Shown one piece after another: positions 6,054 through 8,886 of a stretch of DNA of 8,886 bases. Position 1 is the first letter of the stretch. The number at the start of each line of letters is the position of its first letter. Both the position numbers and the translations under genes were made by a program. The DNA is from an uncultured Collinsella sp. (lineage in GTDB: Bacteria; Actinomycetota; Coriobacteriia; Coriobacteriales; Coriobacteriaceae), in the NCBI GenBank assembly GCA_900549245.1, contig URNQ01000062.1:1-8886 (forward strand), written 5' to 3'. The notes beneath the pieces were generated by a model, which saw only the letters and a program-made list of their open reading frames with translations, searched no databases and was not told the DNA's origin.

Positions 6054-6333
6054 GTGTTTTTGATCCGTGCAATCCATACGCCTTGCTTATCCCATTTCTG
6101 ACGCCGTTTTGTACCGGCACCCCATCTCCCGCTATCGAGGTCTAATACTTTTCCCACTGCCACCCAAAAACTCATCCAACATTAATCTTGGCTCAAGAAT
6201 CGCTTAATCTATAACCTGCACTATAGAGTTCGACCAAGGGCGGGGCGGCGCCGCGCAACGCAGGCCGCCGAACGCAACGCTCGCGCCCGGGCAGACCGCC
6301 CGGCGTCGCGCCCATCGAACGAAAGGACAGGTC
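6054..6333. other. Intergenic region between insert and right flank
   Basis: No gene is supported here. Positions 6054-6187 are mixed composition with no clear signal. A plus-strand promoter lies at 6188-6215. From about 6238 the sequence turns sharply GC-rich and forms the leader of the DUF4342-type gene, with a 6-bp all-GC hairpin CCGGGC (6287-6292) / GCCCGG (6298-6303). There is no T tract, so the hairpin is not a terminator. The composition shift suggests the right junction of the insert is in or near this stretch. Confidence 0.5.
6188..6215 (+). promoter_or_regulatory. Candidate sigma70-like promoter for right operon
   Basis: TTGGCT (6188-6193), 16-bp spacer, TATAAC (6210-6215). A start near 6222 gives a leader of about 110 nt, strongly GC-rich, before the ATG at 6334. 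It is the best promoter-like pair upstream of the DUF4342-type gene and would drive the response regulator and kinase as well. Confidence 0.42.
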
Positions 6334-6877
6334 ATGGACGACCTCGAAAAAAGTTGAAACCATCCGCACCAAGTGTAACGTGAGCTATACCGATGCCAAG
6401 GCCGCGCTCGACGCCGCCGACGGTAACGTTCTGGATGCCATCATTTGGCTCGAGTCGCAGGGCAAGACCCAGACCACGTCGGCGCATGCCGCCACCGAGT
6501 CCGCGCCAGTCAATGAGCCCTCTGCCGAGATGGTCGCCGCGCAGGCAGCCTACGAAAAGTCAAGCGAAAAGACCGACTTCTCCAAGAAGATGGACAGCGT
6601 GTGGGAGTACCTCAAAAAGCTCTTCCGCCTGAGTCTGGACACCAAGTTTATCGCCACGCGCCGCGATGCGATCATCCTCAACATCCCCATCCTGATTCCC
6701 ATCGTCGCGCTGTTTGCCTGGGGCGCCACGATATGGCTGATGCTGATTGGCCTGTTCTTTGGCATGCGCTACCGCATCGACAGCGACGGCGACGTGCCCG
6801 GCAGCATCAACAGCCTTATGGATAGCGCTGCCAACGCCGCAGACGACATCAAGCAAAATCTCAACGACGACAAGTAA
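6334..6877 (+). pseudogene. DUF4342-type UBA-like membrane protein, frameshifted near start
   Basis: The ATG at 6334 has AAAGGA 6 nt upstream but reads only MDDLEKS before TGA. Removing one A from the A6 run (6347-6352) joins MDDLEKVETIRTKCN to VSYTDAKAALDAADGNVLDA, a continuous UBA-like helix bundle as in DUF4342-type proteins, giving 180 aa. As it stands, only a GTG at 6380 could start the long frame, with no SD and half of the first domain lost. The rest is intact: an Ala/Glu-rich linker, an amphipathic part KMDSVWEYLKKLFRLS, a hydrophobic stretch of about 30 residues (restored 122-153) that could form one or two membrane passes, and a polar tail. The response regulator starts 18 bp downstream, so co-transcription is likely. 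The extra A could be a real mutation, a reversible slippage site or a sequencing error. Function is unknown. Confidence 0.72.
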
Positions 6878-6895
6878 TCGCGGACGGGGGCACGC

Positions 6896-7681
6896 ATGGC
6901 ACGGATCTTGATCGTAGAGGACGAGGAGAAAATCGCCCGCTTTGTGACGCTCGAGCTGGAGCACGAGGGCTACCAGGTGGAACACGCCGCCGATGGCCGC
7001 ACTGCCGTGGACCTGGCGCTGGAGCGCGACTACGATCTGATTCTGCTCGACGTGCTGTTGCCACAGCTCAACGGCATGGAGGTCTTGCGGCGCGTCCGCA
7101 AGCACAAGGATGTGCCGGTGATTATGGTCACCGCGCGCGATGCCGTGATGGACAAAGTGGCCGGACTCGATGCCGGCGCCGACGATTACCTGACCAAGCC
7201 ATTTGCGATTGAGGAGCTGTTCGCACGGATCCGCGTGGCACTGAAGCGCTCGGAAGCCGTGCGAGCGGCTTCGGGCGTTGGCGGCGCCCGCGCCGGGGCT
7301 GGCGTAGCGAGCGGCACGGCCGCCGGTATCGCCACAATGTCCCCGGCAACCGACACGGCCCAGACCGCCGCCGCGCCCTCCCCCGCCGCGCTCGCCGTGG
7401 GTTCGGTCGCGCTCGATCCCGACCGCCGCGAAGTCACGGTCGGCGGCTCGCCCATCGCGCTCACGGCCCGCGAGTTCGACGTCCTCGCCCTGCTTATGAC
7501 GCATGCCGAAACCGTGCTCACGCGCGAGCGCATCGCGCACGAGGCGCTGGGCTACGAATACGTGGGCGACACCAACAACGTCGACGTGCACATCGCGCAC
7601 CTGCGCGCCAAGATCGAAGACGCCGGCGGTGCCCGCATCATCCAAACCGTGCGCGGGGTGGGCTATGTCTGCCGCGCGTAA
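6896..7681 (+). CDS. OmpR-family response regulator
   Basis: Two-component response regulator: phosphorylated by the adjacent kinase and acting as a DNA-binding transcription factor in the cytosol. Receiver domain 1-118: acidic pair E8/D9, phospho-acceptor D52 (LLDVLLP), conserved T79, and K101 in the TKPF motif. C-terminal winged helix about 166-261: LTAREFDVLALLM, the recognition-helix region with NNVDVHIAHLRAKI, and the terminal RGVGYVCRA hairpin. At 261 aa it is longer than the usual 220-235, because the linker (about 119-165) is roughly 45 residues of Ala, Gly, Ser, Thr and Pro. The ATG is supported by the MARILIVEDEE start; the SD is only a GGACGGGGG stretch. It follows the DUF4342-type gene by 18 bp and overlaps the kinase gene by 17 bp. 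Targets are unknown. Confidence 0.95.
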   Translation: MARILIVEDEEKIARFVTLELEHEGYQVEHAADGRTAVDLALERDYDLILLDVLLPQLNGMEVLRRVRKHKDVPVIMVTARDAVMDKVAGLDAGADDYLTKPFAIEELFARIRVALKRSEAVRAASGVGGARAGAGVASGTAAGIATMSPATDTAQTAAAPSPAALAVGSVALDPDRREVTVGGSPIALTAREFDVLALLMTHAETVLTRERIAHEALGYEYVGDTNNVDVHIAHLRAKIEDAGGARIIQTVRGVGYVCRA

Positions 7682-8886
7682 CGCCGAGACCAAGCGCGTC
7701 ACCTCCATCGCCCGTGCCATCAACTGGAGCTACATGTGGCGCCGCCTGGCGAGCTACATCTGGCTCGACCTGTGGCTGCTGGTTGCTGCGGCGGCGATCC
7801 TCATCTATGGCTATAACCAAACGCTGCCCGACGGCGCGTTTACCGCGGGATGGATCCCCGGTGCCGCCGTCCACGGCATGTCGCTGACGCCCACGCACGG
7901 CTGGGACCCCGCCACGCTCACCTATACCGTCGAGCTTGCGCGCACCACCAAGACCTTCCCCCTCGCGCAGGACCTCGTCGCGCTATGGCCTCTCTACCTT
8001 GTCGTTGTGAGTTGGCAGGTCATCAGCGTGCTCAACATGCTCGGCGGCGCCCGCCGCGTGCGCCGCACCATGGCGCCGCTCAACGATCTGGCCCTGCGCG
8101 TGGACGAACTCGGCCGCATGCAGCTCTCCGGCGGCAAGATGGAAACACTGGAGCAGGCCATCGAGCGCGCAAGCGTCGACTCGCCGAGCGTCACTACCGG
8201 CGACGCCGACCTGGCAAGCATCGAGGTTGCACTCAACCGCCTACTGCGCCAGATGCAAGAGGCCAAGCTGCAGCAGATGCGCTTTGTCAACGATGCGAGC
8301 CACGAGCTGCGCACGCCCATCGCGGTGATTCAGGGCTACGTGAACATGCTCGACCGCTGGGGCAAAGACGATCCGGACGTGCTGGCGGAGTCCATCGCGT
8401 CCCTCAAGGCCGAAAGCGAGCACATGCAAGAGCTTGTGGAGCAGCTGCTGTTTTTGGCGCGCGGCGATGCCGGGCGCACGGTCCTGCGGCGTGCGAATAC
8501 CAACCTGGCCGCACTGGTCGGCGAGGTATGCGAGGAGTCACAGATGATCGATGCCGAGCACACGTATCGGCTGGCGTACGACACCACGCTTGTCAGCGAC
8601 CCGCGCTGCGACGCGCCCGTTGACGTGGCGCTCGTGAAGCAGGCTCTGCGCGTGATCGTGCAAAACGCCGCCAAGTACTCGGATGCGGGAACGACCGTCA
8701 CGTTTGGCATAACGCCCAATGCGGGCATGGGCACGATCGACATAAGTGTTGAGGACGAAGGCATCGGCATGAACCAGGAGTCCGCAGCTCACGCGTTTGA
8801 ACGGTTCTACCGCGCCGACAATGCACGCGATGCCGGCGCGCAGGGCTCGGGTCTGGGGCTCGCCATTGCCAAGTGGACGAGGAGTC
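7665..8886 (+). CDS. Sensor histidine kinase, 3' end beyond window
   Basis: Membrane sensor kinase partner of the preceding response regulator. The ATG at 7665 lies inside the regulator's end (17-bp overlap), giving 407 residues open to the edge. TM1 is about 31-50 (YIWLDLWLLVAAAAILIYGY) and TM2 about 104-126 (LVALWPLYLVVVSWQVISVL), with an extracytoplasmic loop of about 50 residues between. A HAMP-like linker (about 127-200) leads to the H box FVNDASHELRTPIAVIQGY with phospho-acceptor His213. The ATPase domain shows the N box (VKQALRVIVQNAAKYS), G1 (VEDEGIGM), F box (FERFYRADNA) and G2 (GSGLGLAIAKW). The final TRS residues differ from the hydrophobic I-V that usually follows AKW. The start is placed by overlap and by two Arg/Lys-rich turns before TM1; an ATG at residue 24 is possible. 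The stimulus is unknown. Confidence 0.93.
   Translation, partial: MSAARNAETKRVTSIARAINWSYMWRRLASYIWLDLWLLVAAAAILIYGYNQTLPDGAFTAGWIPGAAVHGMSLTPTHGWDPATLTYTVELARTTKTFPLAQDLVALWPLYLVVVSWQVISVLNMLGGARRVRRTMAPLNDLALRVDELGRMQLSGGKMETLEQAIERASVDSPSVTTGDADLASIEVALNRLLRQMQEAKLQQMRFVNDASHELRTPIAVIQGYVNMLDRWGKDDPDVLAESIASLKAESEHMQELVEQLLFLARGDAGRTVLRRANTNLAALVGEVCEESQMIDAEHTYRLAYDTTLVSDPRCDAPVDVALVKQALRVIVQNAAKYSDAGTTVTFGITPNAGMGTIDISVEDEGIGMNQESAAHAFERFYRADNARDAGAQGSGLGLAIAKWTRS

Noticed and set aside
6287..6303. GC-only hairpin before the DUF4342-type gene as terminator
   Set aside because: No T tract follows on either strand and the SD and ATG come within 31 bp, so it is more likely a leader hairpin or simple GC-rich sequence.
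6346..6353. Programmed -1 frameshift at the A6G run of the DUF4342-type gene
   Set aside because: The frame needed is +1, not -1, and the gene has no obvious reason for recoding 6 codons after its start. An indel or sequencing error is simpler.
6560..7723. Long 387-codon minus-strand open frame
   Set aside because: It is antisense to the DUF4342-type and response regulator genes, whose families are clear. Its translation is Gly/Ala/Arg/His-rich low complexity, a typical shadow of high-GC coding DNA.
7850..8623. 257-codon plus-strand open frame
   Set aside because: It lies in another frame of the histidine kinase, whose H, N, G1, F and G2 boxes are intact in the true frame; the composition is Arg/Ala/His-rich.
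1..8886. CRISPR array, tRNA, rRNA or insertion sequence
   Set aside because: No regularly spaced repeats, no cloverleaf with CCA-type end, no rRNA-like stretch and no transposase motif were seen on either strand.

Overview
The window looks like chromosomal DNA of a high-GC gut actinobacterium, most likely a Coriobacteriia such as Collinsella. This is inferred from codon style and gene content, not from a marker gene. The two flanks are clearly GC-rich with third-position G/C. The middle (about 1000-6200) is visibly more AT-rich, which fits a horizontally acquired defence insert between resident housekeeping genes.

Left flank, minus strand: a metallophosphoesterase cut by the window edge (1-613), and a small two-helix membrane protein (699-938). 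Next comes a 390-bp stretch without a confident gene (939-1325). It holds a rho-independent terminator hairpin and an unusual leader. A 13-bp long-range complementarity there can cover the ribosome binding site of the next gene and shares bases with the terminator stem.

Defence insert: on the plus strand, a 469-aa AIPR-like protein (1326-2735). Facing it on the minus strand is a complete EcoRII-type restriction-modification pair: a Dcm/M.EcoRII-like cytosine-5 methyltransferase with its own N-terminal HTH (4030-5205), then an EcoRII-like endonuclease overlapping its end by 23 bp (2841-4052). A 15-bp inverted repeat just upstream of the methyltransferase resembles the operators used by self-regulating methyltransferases. 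Upstream on the same strand is an AbiEi-type antitoxin gene broken by one in-frame amber codon (5392-6018), with no AbiEii toxin beside it. A GTTGCAA motif recurs in the abiEi promoter and before the methyltransferase, suggesting shared control.

Right flank, plus strand: a DUF4342-type UBA-like/membrane protein whose start region is put out of frame by one extra A in an A6 run (6334-6877), an OmpR-family response regulator with a long low-complexity linker (6896-7681), and its sensor histidine kinase, cut by the window edge (7665-8886). These three appear to form one operon behind a sigma70-like promoter near 6188-6215.

The best candidate for something undescribed is the compact AIPR-like + EcoRII-type R-M + broken AbiEi cluster, together with the RNA leader of the AIPR-like gene. 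No tRNA, rRNA, CRISPR array or transposase was seen.
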